Origin: Halichondria panicea
Lineage: Eukaryota; Porifera; Demospongiae; Suberitida; Halichondriidae
Assembly (NCBI RefSeq): GCF_963675165.1
Contig: NC_087386.1
Coordinates: 3,040,169-3,104,168, forward strand
Reading direction: 5' to 3'
DNA length: 64,000 nucleotides
The notes beneath the pieces were generated by a model. That model saw nothing but the letters and a program-made list of their open reading frames with translations. It searched no databases and had not been told where the DNA came from. Below, in pieces: positions 21,801 through 53,292 of this stretch; position 1 is the first letter of the stretch; each line of letters starts with the position of its first letter. A program made the position numbers and the translations under genes.

Positions 21801-23690
21801 TTTTGTTTTGTAAATCTGTGCTTTCACTCTCTCCAATATGTTACAATATGAATGAACTATTCCATTGTACATAGGTGTTTGGTACTGATGTCATGGTAAC
21901 CGTTGCCAAAGGATTAGACGCTCCCATCAAATGTGAGCTAACGATATATGCATCACTCCATTCACAATCTAGTGTTTCTCTGTTCACCTCTGTTATCGTC
22001 TTTCTCGCCACACACAGTGATGTTCCCCATGGACTTTCTTGAGAAGGGACTGGCTGCTCAAAACTTCGGAATGCTGGGTCTTGGAGACATTGTGGTACCA
22101 GGACTCTTTATCGCTCTGCTCTGTCGCTTTGACTATCAGTGAGTATAATTAAATTATCGGTTGTACCAGGTATGCACTCCTGATTGTACCGGTATGTGGT
22201 CTGACTGCATTGTTGCTTTTTGTCTGATTTGTAGGATAAATATAATGCCCTTGTCCGCTAGGCTGAGTGTTGTCTCAGACCTAGTCACATTGTGATAAAC
22301 AATCATCCCTCCTCTATTGTTGACAGTACTGCCTGGCACAATGATTGGCACACTACACAGTCATTGGAGTTCTAGTATTATCTGGCAATGCTATGACTTT
22401 TGAGTACTCTTTTGTTTGGCATATACATGTACTTATCAATTTTGTACTAGTACCGTACTTATTGAGATTATGCCCCACCCCCCCCCCCCCCGCTTTTGAG
22501 TGAAACTTACTAAAAAAAGTATATGTCCACCAGGAAGTGATGCAATCATGTCATGGTGAGAGTGGTCAGGCATGTTTGAAAAAGCGGTTTTTGTGCAATA
22601 CATGTGCGTAGCTGAATTACTATTGCCATTCTTTGTCCTCTAACCGAATTTCAAGCACTGGCATGCCCGAATAAACCTGGGTAGGCGTAAATTTCTATAG
22701 CTGCTGCGTAGTATACCATTTGGGTGGACGTAATTTCGATAGAGCACGGTACCAAGGGCGTATAAAAAGAGAGAGGGCATGCAACAGAGCTTGCAAGCAA
22801 AAACTAAAAGGGACGGTGGAAAAGTACAAAAATAAATAGATTTTTGTGTACAGTACATAGTATATCCGGTCTGTGGCTTTAGTTTTTGCTTGCACGTAGG
22901 ATTGATAGTCAGTTGTATGCCCTCTCTCTTTTTATACGCCCTTGACGGTACATGTGTATAGTTATAATAGTACTCTGTTTAAAAGTTAAAGGGTTTATGG
23001 CATGTAAACATCTGCTTCCTCTCCCTCAGGAATCACCCTAGCAAATGTCGTGTATACTTCTACACTGGGTTTGTGGCCTACATTATTGGCCTCGGCACCA
23101 CCATTGCTGTGATGCATGTGTTCAACGCTGCCCAACCAGCCCTCCTCTATCTAGTGCCCTCCTGTCTCGGCCTCCCGTTTCTGGTAGCTCTCATCAGAGG
23201 AGACCTGTCTGACCTACTCAAGTGAGTGATTTTGTACCCTGATAAACTGTACTACATGTGTGTATACTGCACCTTATTTATTGGCAGCAGTTTTTGAGAC
23301 TATTACGTATGTGCTTATTCTACGTATCTGTTTTACCTGTAAGAACGTACGTAGTACCGTATAGCGCGAAATTTTTGAAGCACTTATATTTCGTGGATTG
23401 GCCTCTAAAAGCACAATGTTTGCGGAATGACTGCTTACCGGAAGCCACGCCTTTAAATCTTTGCATGTTATAGCAGGTAAGAACAATTTTCGTGGACTTA
23501 ATTTTCGTGTAGAATTCTAATCCGCGAAAATTAAGCCCTCGAAAATTTTGCGCTATACGGTTTTATACGGAAATTTAGTTGTGCGACACAATGTTTCTTT
23601 CTATGCAGGTACAAGGATTATCCTGATAAGCCTGCAGAGGAGAAATCAAAGAATGAAGAGTCAAGCAAGGACTCCAAAAAGCATGAATAG
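18848..23690 (+). CDS. HM13: signal peptide peptidase (SPP), intramembrane aspartyl protease
   Basis: Ten exons, all GT-AG: 18848-19036, 19397-19498, 19723-19805, 20928-21022, 21153-21238, 21553-21678, 21875-21932, 22018-22138, 23030-23221, 23609-23690. Phases agree throughout and give 377 residues, the length I recall for human SPP. Catalytic motifs are present: YD in GGLFVYDIFWVFGTDVMV (exons 6-7), GLGD in MLGLGDIVVPG (exon 8), and the PAL motif in AAQPALLYLVP (exon 9). Several membrane spans are evident. The N terminus carries NxT/S sites (NATL, NETN, NMT). The C terminus ends KKHE, a KKxx-type ER retrieval signal, so it should act in the ER membrane, cleaving signal-peptide remnants. SPP rather than SPPL is favoured by length and the KKxx tail. 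Confidence 0.95.
19887..20104. mobile_element. MITE (TACCGTATTACTAGAAT termini) in SPP intron 3
   Basis: It starts taccgtattactagaat and ends attctagtaatacggta, a 17-bp perfect TIR, with gcgaa-rich subterminal sequence on both sides (218 bp). The outer TACCGTA is shared with family C and the element at 40910. Confidence 0.8.
22753..22944. mobile_element. foldback MITE with 7-bp target duplication in SPP intron 8
   Basis: It starts caagggcgtataaaaagaga and ends with its exact complement, atacgcccttg. Arms extend through gagggcat and gcttgcaagcaaaaactaaa. Direct repeats acggtac lie at 22746-22752 and 22945-22951. It is 192 bp long with no ORF. Confidence 0.8.
23355..23561. mobile_element. MITE family C, copy in SPP intron 9
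   Basis: It starts taccgtatagcgcgaaattt and ends aaattttgcgctatacggt. Internal cgaaaattaag sequences are typical of the family. About 207 bp. Confidence 0.8.
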
Positions 23691-23899
23691 TTAGCTCCTG
23701 AACACAGTTTAGGTTATTATAGAGCATTTTGGGTTAACCGCATTTTGTATCAACAAGTTATTCATTGAAATTTTCATGTCCGGGTGCAGATGTGCCCCGC
23801 CCACATTCCAATTAGAGTTAGGCAATTAGGTTTGTGAAGAACGTTTGTTTTTAAAATTAAAGTCACCATTGTCTATGGTTTTTTAGTACTAGTGGAGCT

Positions 23900-26800
23900 A
23901 TGGCATCAGGTACGTTGTTGCATTACTTACTGCGATCACTGTCATTGGCTATAGCCTGTAGCTAGTATAGAGATGGCTTATCTCACTTTACTGTTTACAA
24001 AACACTTTATAGGTACAAAAAAGTCTGTGGACTTCACCTTCCAGTGAGTTCAATCAAGCACTTCATTTATAGCAGTGGTGTGTGTCATTGTTATTCTAGT
24101 ATTATAGCATGACATTGTGTAATTCTGAGATTTAATACATGTACTTATTAAATACATGTACTACAATGGTAATTAATTAATGGTGCCGGTGGGACGGGAC
24201 GTACTTGTGATAAGCTAGTGTCATGCTTTCTGCGCATCGATACCTTCAGATACTCGTTGTGTATTTCCAACTATCCTCCTCAGTAACCTCTCTATCTCGA
24301 GTACAAGGTCTGGCTATGGTGTTCAGATCGAGGGCAACTCTCCCGTGGTGCTCTCCGACGTCTTGCGAGGGTCAGTGGCTGATCGTGCCGGGGTCATACC
24401 CGGAGACTACTTCCTTACTCTAAATGGGAGCAACATGCAAGAGTGTACTGAGGATGAGGTAGGGAGTGAACTACAAAGATTGTGCGGCTCTGCTTTCGAG
24501 ATACGGGTGGCTAGACCACACCCACTTCCCGTGACAGACATGGACAAGAGGAGAGCCCTTCTTTCTTTACAGAATAAGGTGAACACATAATTATTAGTGC
24601 ATTTTAAACGTGCGTGCACAGTGTTATGTAGTATGTAGTTAGTAACATTATTTTGTTTTCAAAGGGCAGTATCGGCATCAATAGCTGAAGATTGTCCTAC
24701 AGTACAGATACAGTTTAGTACTGTACAATAGTTAGTAAATTTAACATGCATGCTTAACTCTGTGTTGACTACACAGCAGTGCTTTACATCCCTGAGGTAT
24801 ATATCGTTATCAAAACATTCAATGTTGTTTTTATGACACCTTCTTTTCACATCAGCTTCGTACTGGAGACTTCGTCACTTGTGGATCTGAAGGCAGGTGT
24901 TACTGTGTGTCATAATTATGTTATTGTTCTTACCAGGTGTTCATAGAAACTAGAATGTTGAAGAATCCCTCCATACTAGGGCAGCAGCTTCCTTGTAGCT
25001 AGGAATGTCATTATTAATGGAGATATGGAAACATTGTATTGGCTCAGACACACACAGTGTAACTATAGACAGTGCCCTGAGCCAAAGTTCATTTTCCTGT
25101 TACCAAAGTAATAACCCTAGTACTGTGACTTGTGTGTACGAATAACGTGTATATAGTGACCCTAATTAGGCATACGTACATGTATGCGTTCAATTCTGTA
25201 TTCTCTACTCTGATACTTACACGTACCTTGTTTCTTTACACAGTGGATGATTACAGATCTCAGCTGAGTAATGCCCTAAGTGGGGTGGATGATATTCTTG
25301 GTAGCTTTGATCTCCCTCACGATCAGATGGTCCCTAGTTACGGTGTGTGGTACAGTAGTTCTTGTTTGTGTACACATAGTTATACAGTACTGTATACTGG
25401 TACGTTGTACATTCTGTGGACTCTAAAATTAATGTGCAGTGTACGTTGATTTCCATTGGAACAAATACCCTATCCTTTTTGGCTGACGCATATCGAATTT
25501 GGCAGATACACACTGTTAGAACTACTAGTGGCTACACATGTACACACACACACGCACGCACGCACACACACTGCGTACATATAAAATATACAATCAGGTG
25601 CCAATACAGTGCATGTTACTTCATGTATGTTGAAATCACCCAATATGCTTATGCTTATACTACGCTGTCTCAATGTTATTCAATTGAATAGTGTCACTTA
25701 ATTATATCAAAGTCCTCTCATTTATTTCCACCATTTTTTAACCTCTGTGCCGTCTATGCAGGGGGAACTGATCAGGAGGTGGAAATCCAGATGTATGACG
25801 CTGACAACCTCTCGTCTCCGCCCTCCAGCAGGGGGTCGGACACAGACCTCACTAGCTACGACCCTCTCTTGGATTTTTCTCGAGACGATGGGTTTGATCA
25901 CCAACCTGGAGTCAAGTCTGCGGGGGCTCAAATGAATAGTAGTGTTCAGAAAATGCAGAGAGAGATATCGGTGAGTACATAACTGTACTAATTGTCTGAT
26001 GACGTACTGTGTTTCACACAACTCTTTTCCAGTGCAGTATAATTGTGTATACATACATGTACATGCACATGTTAGTAGTTTCAAAGCAATGCTCGTTCTT
26101 GTAACAATCATCATTTTAGAGGTACATGTACAAAACCTAACCTGCCTTCCTAAAGCAAAATAATCCTTAATGTACAAAAGCTAGTATTGCCAATCGTAGT
26201 TAACAATCTACAGTTATGCCTCGAGACATAGCCGCACGAGAAATACAGTAAAGCTGACTGTGTGTGTGTGTGTGTATCTGTCTGTCTATTCCAACTGTAA
26301 CTGCACAACAATTGCTGAAAACTAACAGCTTCTATAGGTTAGTTCTAGCCACGTTCCCTTGGAATTTGATTGTGGATTTGTAAAACTAAAGTTTCTTTCT
26401 CGAGTTAATTATGAATGATCGAAGGCTGTTGCAGTTTCTTCAGAATCGTATCTCTTCACACACAGTTTCTAAAGTGCTAGCTATTTGTGTGCTACAAGAG
26501 TGAGAAAAGAGCTGCAAAGCTAGCTGTACACTAGCTGCCAGAAGCAGCATTGTGAACTTTAATCGCTCTGCAGATCCGCCCCTTTTTTACAAAATTTAGA
26601 ATTTATTATTCAATGGGAGGAAATGTACAATGTCATAATATCAAACTACTTCTAGCATCATACATCTATGTTTCTATCCTTTGAGTTAGCTTTTTAACTA
26701 GAGCATTGGAGTGCTAACCCTCGGCTGTTGACATGAATAATAAAGATCCATGGCAACCAAAAATAGTGTTACAATAATTAAATGCTGGCTATAAGCAGCA

Positions 26801-29312
26801 AGTAACAGAGAGCTTGAGGCATGCGAACTTGAGAACGGAGTTTTAGTAGGCAGGATAATTTTATAAAATTCTAGCTTTCTACTTTAGTGACCCTGTTCCA
26901 TTGTTCGTGGTACGGGATCACTTTAGCTGTAAATATGTACCTCGAATGAAGGCCTCGTGCAGCTAGATAACCACAGCCAACGTGCAAGTTAGCTTTATTT
27001 GACAACGAAACAACATCAAATCTGCCACTATTAACTCCATTAACGTGTTGTATGGAGGGAGCGTTATGGCATCCAGGTGAGCGATCACACACAAAAACAA
27101 CCAAGCGACTACTATAACACGTGGCACGGCCTTGGGTTAATAAATGCAAAACATGCCTCGAGGTATTAAGCACTCTGGTGCCTAGTGGGATAGTTGTACA
27201 TGTAGCACTAATGTGTGGGAATTTGTAACATTTTGTTTTCACATAAAATTATGATGTACTCTTGCTCTCTTTTAGAACATGAAGCATCTAATGAAAGACG
27301 TCTCCAACAAGAAAGAAAAGAAGAAAAACGCACGAGAGCAACAAACAGTGAGAACAGAAGCAGCCTTTAAACCCTCCCACCCCTCACACACTACTAAAAC
27401 AAGACAAACAGTCACAGCTGCTGCTAAACCTGACTTAAATGAAGAATTGGCTGAACTAGACGAGCTAGAAGAACAACTCAAGTGGGTAACCTCACCAGTC
27501 GGCTCAGGCAGTCATGTGACCTCGAATAATGACCGACGGCTAAGACAGGCTACCAAAAAAACTGAGAGGTCACCGCCACCCAGAAAAATTGACGATAGTG
27601 TATATACAACTACTCAAAAGCCCGAAAGAAGTTTATCACCATCATCAAGGCAACCTGATCGAAGTGTTTCCTCATCATCGAGACAGCTTGAGCGAAGCAC
27701 GTCTCCACCTAGTAATGCATCCAATAAGCAACCCAAAAAGCCAAAAAAGACCCCAGAAGATCGAGAAAAGTCACCACCTGTTAGGAAGCCCAAACGTGCG
27801 AAATCACCAACACCAAGAGAACCAACACCAAGAGAACCAGAACGTGGCACGTCACCCCCACCCACTCAACCAGACAGAGCTGTATCCCCTACTAGCAAGG
27901 CACCTGGTAGAATTGAACGATTCTTCAGAAGGTCAAAGTCTCCTCAATCACAACCGGAAAGAAGTGTTTCTCCACCAGCTGTTAAGGACAAGTTCAGTGC
28001 ACCACTTCGACCAAAAAATAAAGTAGTTGAGCAGTTGCCTGGCATGGAGGCATCTGGTTATGTGGAGGAGAGTCGTTCAAAGGGGGTGAATAAGATATAT
28101 TTTGGGCACCCAGCTTCTGATATTCCTGAGAAATCTTCGCCTAGTGTGGAGGATGCAACCTCTGGTCTCCCTGATAATAGTGAGTAGATTTTATCGTTTG
28201 CTTACATGTGGCAGTATATGTACTAGTCATGTTGTTACAATGTGTTACATGCTGTACATGTACGTATGAGTTTTAATGCTTTGTAAATGTACATGTAGTT
28301 CAAGATGCCCCTCTTTTATGCTCTATTCTGGTAGTTAGAGGTTCGATAATTGTGAATTATGTACAATCATTACATGATCATTGATGGGTACATATATCTG
28401 TACGGTCAATAATTATGATTGCTTGGTTGCCACTCTCGTATAGTTCACGGCTGGACTAGGGAGAACGTTGGACAATGGATCAAGCAGCTCAACATATCAC
28501 TGTATGCCCACTACTACCCTCTATTTTCAAAGCACCAAATTACTGGTGAGATAATTGTAATAATTATGCCTCGGTGCGCATGCGCAAGCAAAGTATACGG
28601 TAGTGTGTGTGTGTAGACTGCTACATCTGCTCAAGGATCAATGAAGTGCAAGTAAGAGTTTCTAAGGCTTTTAGTCATGTTTTCTTAGATTTTAATTCGT
28701 GGAATCGTGTACCGTATAGAGGGTATATTTTGAGGGTATAAATGTTCGTGGTTTTCGCGGATTAGGCATGAACCGCGACGCGAATTTAATATTCCATGCA
28801 CGCATGCTGCAAAAAAGGCGCTATTCCACGAAAATTAAATCCGCGAAAACCCTTCTAAAGGCACATCCGCGAAAATTTATACCCTCAAAATATACCTGCT
28901 ATACGGTATGTGGGAGACTCTGCTCTGTTCACTCATGTATTGACTCTCAACATGCAGGTCGAACTCTGTTGAGGCTAACAAGCTCCAAGCTCAAAGTCAT
29001 GGGAATCAACAACTCCGTCCACTGGTAAATTGTAACTTCTGCTTCGAACAAATTACTGATTAATCGTAGGAGCTAACAAATTATGTGCACTGTCAGCACA
29101 TTGATAATGCAGTGTGTTGTGTAATACCATACTACATAATGACCTGTTTGTTGTGTGTGATTCAACTCAGTCTGAAATATTTGTTTACTGTCCTCTCCAG
29201 TCGCATCCTGGCAACGGAAATTGGGAAGCTAAAGATTCGTCAAGAGCAGGTCGAATTGAGAGAGCTACAGTTTGACAGTGAAGACGAGACTGGAATAGTC
29301 TCTGTCGTGTAG
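23900..29312 (+). CDS. PDZ / Ser-Pro repeat / SAM domain protein
   Basis: Ten GT-AG exons with consistent phases: 23900-23909, 24013-24043, 24302-24578, 24856-24896, 25257-25342, 25762-25970, 27276-28179, 28444-28545, 28958-29024, 29201-29312; 612 residues. Residues 8-95 form a PDZ domain (SGYGVQIEGNSPVVL, then RAGVIPGDYFLTLNG). Acidic, Ser-rich exons 5-6 follow. Exon 7 (301 codons) is basic and Pro/Ser-rich, with about ten repeats close to PERSxSPPxxQ. The C terminus is a SAM domain (WTRENVGQWIKQLNISLYA; GRTLLRLTSSKLKVMGI) ending in a charged helix (EIGKLKIRQEQVELRELQ), most like the SAMD10/SAMD12/Aveugle type. Probably a cytoplasmic scaffold. I know no named protein with exactly this order. 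Exon 3 and 5 acceptors were chosen to keep frame. Confidence 0.8.
26211..26600 (+). repeat. interspersed repeat family A, copy in intron 6 of the PDZ-SAM gene
   Basis: It begins ttatgcctcgagacatagcc, then shows gtaaagctgactgtgtgtgt, aaaactaacagcttctatag and gagtgagaaaagagctgca. This is the reverse complement of the copies at 32130-32842 and 54405-55172. Confidence 0.75.
28561..28700 (+). repeat. interspersed repeat family B, 5' fragment
   Basis: attatgcctcggtgcgcatg and then actgctacatctgctcaagg match the first 140 bp of the copies at 38656 and 41432. It is cut off just before the MITE at 28710. Confidence 0.75.
28710..28908. mobile_element. MITE family C, copy in intron 8 of the PDZ-SAM gene
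   Basis: It starts taccgtatagagggtatatt and ends aatatacctgctatacggta, with gaaaatttataccctcaaaa near the right end. 199 bp. Confidence 0.85.
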
Positions 29313-29723
29313 CATTCTCCACAAACTTTTTATTTCACAGCATTCTATTATAGTGAACGTTTTAATTCTCTACTACGTGTAGTTTTGATTTTCATATGGA
29401 TCTATAGCAGTCAGGATTTCATTTTGTAATCAAACCCATTATAATATATATAATTTTTGTATAGTACATATTAATTAATTACAGAGAAGAATTGTCACTA
29501 AAGCATGCACACACCCACAAGTCTGGCATTTAGTAACGCCCACGGCTTCTGGTCATGAATATTGTTATACCTGTTAAAATTAATCGAAGTTGCATGCCAT
29601 CATAATCGATCAGCTTGGTCACCTGCACCATAGCTAGCTACTATAAATGTTTGGTCTTTAACCGAGCTACGGTAGCTAGCTATATAAGTATACGTGTGCA
29701 GAATAGCAACCTCTAGCTATATA

Positions 29724-49868
<20,145 letters not shown>

Positions 49869-50508
49869 GACAATGTTTTTAGCACATCCACCGAGACATT
49901 ATACAGGACTATCAACGACTTTTTTTTATGAGTAGGCTTTGTCACATGTTTTAATTATTTTGTGTTGAATGAATTTGTGTTGAATGATTTCTGTAATAAT
50001 AATATTATTTAAGAAACACACTCTCAATAATTATTAATGTTTGGAATTTGACCAATATTATTATAATTACCAGTTGACTGCGTGTGATATGGCGGTGGAC
50101 AGGGAAAACAGCTATGTGTAAATACGGATTAATTTTTTATGAATTCAGTGTCAAACGTAATTAGCGTTAGTAAAATTATTATTGCTTGCTATAACGAGGC
50201 ATAATTATTAGGAATGCATGCCTGGATGTTGGATCAGGCTGATAATAAATGTACGCGTTTATTTTATATGTACTTCTACACTTCATATTTCATGCATGCG
50301 TGTACACGACCAATTAAGCTGCACTATGAGTATAATAGATCATGCATGTAATCTGGTATTTGTTAACACATTGTTAGCAAAATAATGGGTTCAATTAGTA
50401 CATGTATATGTATGTGGATCCGATGATCACACATGTATAGGTATACGTACATAGTCATAACAGTGCTAGCAACACACACTAAATATAAACATCGAGCTGC
50501 AACATTCA
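49869..50508. other. intergenic between convergent genes
   Basis: AT-rich 3' flanks of P-Rex and the TRAF-like gene. No canonical AATAAA was seen close to either stop. Confidence 0.4.
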
Positions 50509-50702
50509 ACTGAGACGTGATCCACTGCAAAAATGAGGTAATCCTTCCTTAAATAATTAGGGCTGAGACATCAGAGCTCAGTATCCGGCCGCCGGTAAAC
50601 ACGCAACTGAGACGTGATCCACTACAAAAATGAGACAATCATTCTTTAAATAATTGGGGCTGAGACATCGGAGCTCAAAGAATGAAGGCCAACCGTATCC
50701 AC
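50509..50702. repeat. 97-bp tandem duplication at the 3' end of the TRAF-like gene
   Basis: actgagacgtgatccact and ggctgagacatc recur 97 bp apart (from 50509 and from 50606). The copy inside the gene encodes ELRCLSPNYL...VDHVSV. The copy beyond the stop encodes nearly the same text with an Arg codon changed to TGA. Confidence 0.8.
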
Positions 50703-52182
50703 CGGTAAGACTGTTTGTGTGCCTTCTGTTACCACAATCACCACAAGTATCATCGTAGACAATCCCTGTAGTCTCATTTCTCCCAGCAACTTGATCAGTG
50801 ATAGTAACAGTGACTTCACCTCGAAACGGCCATACAAGACGCTCATCATATTTTCCTTTAATGATGTACACATACAGTGACATGTGAGTTCCATCAATGC
50901 CATGAGGTTTAGCACTAAGTAACATCTTGTAACCTTCATTGGAGTAAAAAGGAGCAGAGTTCCATGTGTTTTTCTTGGCTTTTATTTGCTTAAAATTTCG
51001 CATTTTCAGTTCCACTGGTGGTATAGTAGAAGTGACCATAGGAGGTAACACTGGTGCACAGGGGGTGATAGATGGTTGCTTTCTTGCACACACGTCACCA
51101 GACTGAGGGTCAGAAACAGAAGCAGATCCTGATTGAGCGAAAAGTGTTACAACCTGATGATTAAGCGCTCGTACTTGTAACTGTACATTTTTGTACATCC
51201 TACTTGTATCAGCAAGGCTTTGTTTGAGGGACGTGTTTTCTTTTTTCAGTGCCGTCATCTTATTTCCGAAATTTCTCTTTAGAGAATTGATTTCTTTCTT
51301 CAATGTATCTAAGTCTGACCGGAGCTGTTTCTCTAAATGTTTACTATCAACCACTTTGCTAGTGAGACATAGATTAAGAGTGTGATTCTCAATTCTCAAT
51401 TCTTTAACCTCTTGTACAATTTCTCTGTGCGATATTGCTAGCAAAGACATATGTTCAACAATGCTCTCTCTCAGATGAGCCGGCATTTCTTTACGTGGAA
51501 ACAGAACCTTACATCCAGCGTAATTAAAATTACATTCAATAGGAGCAAGGTCACACTCATTAGATACATGTTGCTCAAGGTAATTTCGTTGAGGATTTTC
51601 CCCACATTCAAATGGGCAGGGAAGGGGGAACTTTGGGCAGAGGGGCCAGTGGTTCTCGGTGATATCGTCGAGGACAGAGGATTGGCCGCAATACTGACAG
51701 GTGTAGGGTTTTTTCGGGCACAGATTAGTCTCATGATTTTCAATGTCCTTTCGAGGGAATGAACAGTTACAGAATTTACAAGAGATATAAATAACTCCAC
51801 AACCTTCTAATCGAGCATCATTCACTGGTAATTTATTTAAATGCTCTGACAATTTTCCCATTTCATCGGCCCACAAACATCCTTCATCTTTATGAGGACA
51901 GTGGATACGAAGACCATTGATTGTGCGTTTGAGCTGCTTGTTGGGAAATATGATACGAAAATGTTGGTTACAGAGAGGACAAGGTTTTCCACTACTTTTG
52001 ATGGTATCGATACACTCTTTACAGAAACAGTTCCCACACTCACAGTCCAAGAGACAGGGGTTAGTGAGGAGTTGAAGGCAAATAGAGCATTCCAACTGAA
52101 TCTCTTGAGGAGGCTGTTTTACAAAGGAAACCTCAAAACCATCCTGGTGAATGACAGGCTTGAGAGGCTGCAAATCTGCCAT
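50578..52182 (-). CDS. TRAF-like protein: RING, TRAF zinc fingers, coiled coil, MATH
   Basis: A 534-residue intronless ORF. RING at 31-77 (LECSICLQLL, CGNCFCKECI, PCPLC). Two or three TRAF-type zinc fingers at about 95-235 (CPHKDEGCLW; CQYCGQ; CPFECGE; CNFNYAGCKVLFPRKEM). Coiled coil at about 265-345 (LEKQLRSDLDTLKKEINSL). A Pro/Ser linker, then a MATH/TRAF-C domain at about 395-525 (WNSAPFYSNEGYKMLLSAKP; GKYDERLVWPFRGEVTVTI). Likely a cytoplasmic E3 ligase/adaptor trimerising through the coiled coil and binding receptor tails through MATH. Which vertebrate TRAF it matches best cannot be told. The extreme C terminus (ACLPAAGY) derives from the junction of the 97-bp duplication. Lack of introns is unusual for the window. 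Confidence 0.92.
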   Translation of the reverse strand: MADLQPLKPVIHQDGFEVSFVKQPPQEIQLECSICLQLLTNPCLLDCECGNCFCKECIDTIKSSGKPCPLCNQHFRIIFPNKQLKRTINGLRIHCPHKDEGCLWADEMGKLSEHLNKLPVNDARLEGCGVIYISCKFCNCSFPRKDIENHETNLCPKKPYTCQYCGQSSVLDDITENHWPLCPKFPLPCPFECGENPQRNYLEQHVSNECDLAPIECNFNYAGCKVLFPRKEMPAHLRESIVEHMSLLAISHREIVQEVKELRIENHTLNLCLTSKVVDSKHLEKQLRSDLDTLKKEINSLKRNFGNKMTALKKENTSLKQSLADTSRMYKNVQLQVRALNHQVVTLFAQSGSASVSDPQSGDVCARKQPSITPCAPVLPPMVTSTIPPVELKMRNFKQIKAKKNTWNSAPFYSNEGYKMLLSAKPHGIDGTHMSLYVYIIKGKYDERLVWPFRGEVTVTITDQVAGRNETTGIVYDDTCGDCGNRRHTNSLTGGYGWPSFFELRCLSPNYLKNDCLIFVVDHVSVACLPAAGY

Positions 52183-53149
52183 AGTTCACTCTGGTTCACT
52201 TCAGGATAGATCTAATGAAGGGCGTGGCATTCAACAGGAAGGCTTATAGCACTGCACACATTGCATAAAAACATTTGCACTGTGAAAGTAGTACGTTGGC
52301 CGGGAGAAGCACCAAAAAGCGTGGAAACTAGAGCAGGAGTCGGAGAGCCAGGTCAATCTGTCACACAACGTCAATTGTGCACATTTCAAAATCTTTATCA
52401 GCTCATTTGCAATGCCAATTTGTCGTACTGCAACAGAGTTAGTCTCGATCTGTTGGGAGCACGTAGCTTGTCTGCTGTCTCAAATCAAAAAGATTTGCTT
52501 GTGGGTACTTATGTTATTAGATCATCAATCTGTGCCATACAGCTAGTAGATCTATAGACTCAGAGAGGTTGCGCAGTTCTGTGCAACTTCACACACCTGA
52601 ATATTTCAATCCATGTTCCAATACCACAGTGACACACACATTGCACAATACTTACAGGACAAAGTATAGCTGAAGGTTTTGTCCATTGTTCTCTAGTGCG
52701 AGGGTCTGTCTAACTGCATGCCCCTATGAGCTGCATGCATGCTAACGATGAGTGTTTTTACGGCATGGTAAGGTTAGAACCACTATTTATAATTGTGTAA
52801 TGGAATCAGCAGCATGTGCGAAAATGGGCTAGAAACAAATCCATCATGCAGAAGAAGCAGTGGGTTGACAAGAACCTATACCGCAGTGTTAATTGATGTA
52901 ATTACTGCGGCAGGAGAAACGAATTGTATAGGCGTATAGCTAATTATAAAATGGTGCTTAAATGCATGCGCAATAAAAATTATATTCACATTTTGTATAA
53001 CAGCGCTGTATAATTACACATAACAGTCTACGATATAGATATAACGGACCGAGGCGAAAATCTGTAGAGTCTCACGAATATAGCTGAATCACTACAATAT
53101 AACTAGTGTTCAAGCTGGCGCTGTGCTAATGCCTCTCGCCATGATTTGC
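52183..53149. other. upstream region of the TRAF-like gene, nothing recognised
   Basis: Expected promoter side of the minus-strand gene. The open frame at 52261-52557 shows no domain or repeat signature. Confidence 0.4.
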
Positions 53150-53292
53150 TTTCGCTCAAAAGTATAGAAGAGAAAGTATAGAAGAGGAAAAAGTGTATAA
53201 AATAATCTGTCTAAAACTGACTTGCAGTTGTATAATTATGGTATCATTGTTGTGTTTTGTGGCTGCTTATACCAGGACCTCAAGGATCTAGG
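53150..53292 (-). repeat. repeat family A end segment, left of the Mutator-like insertion
   Basis: tgttttgtggctgcttatac and caggacctcaagg match the distal end of family A seen at 32240-32390 and 54500-54670. It is cut by the element at 53293 and continues after 54404. Confidence 0.65.

Noticed and set aside
25722..26177. 151-codon minus-strand frame
   Set aside because: It is the antisense shadow of the PDZ-SAM gene exon at 25762-25970 and has no features of its own.
27589..28026. 145-codon frame and its antisense partner in exon 7 of the PDZ-SAM gene
   Set aside because: Alternative frames of a repetitive Ser-Pro exon. The chosen frame matches splice phases and continues into the SAM domain.
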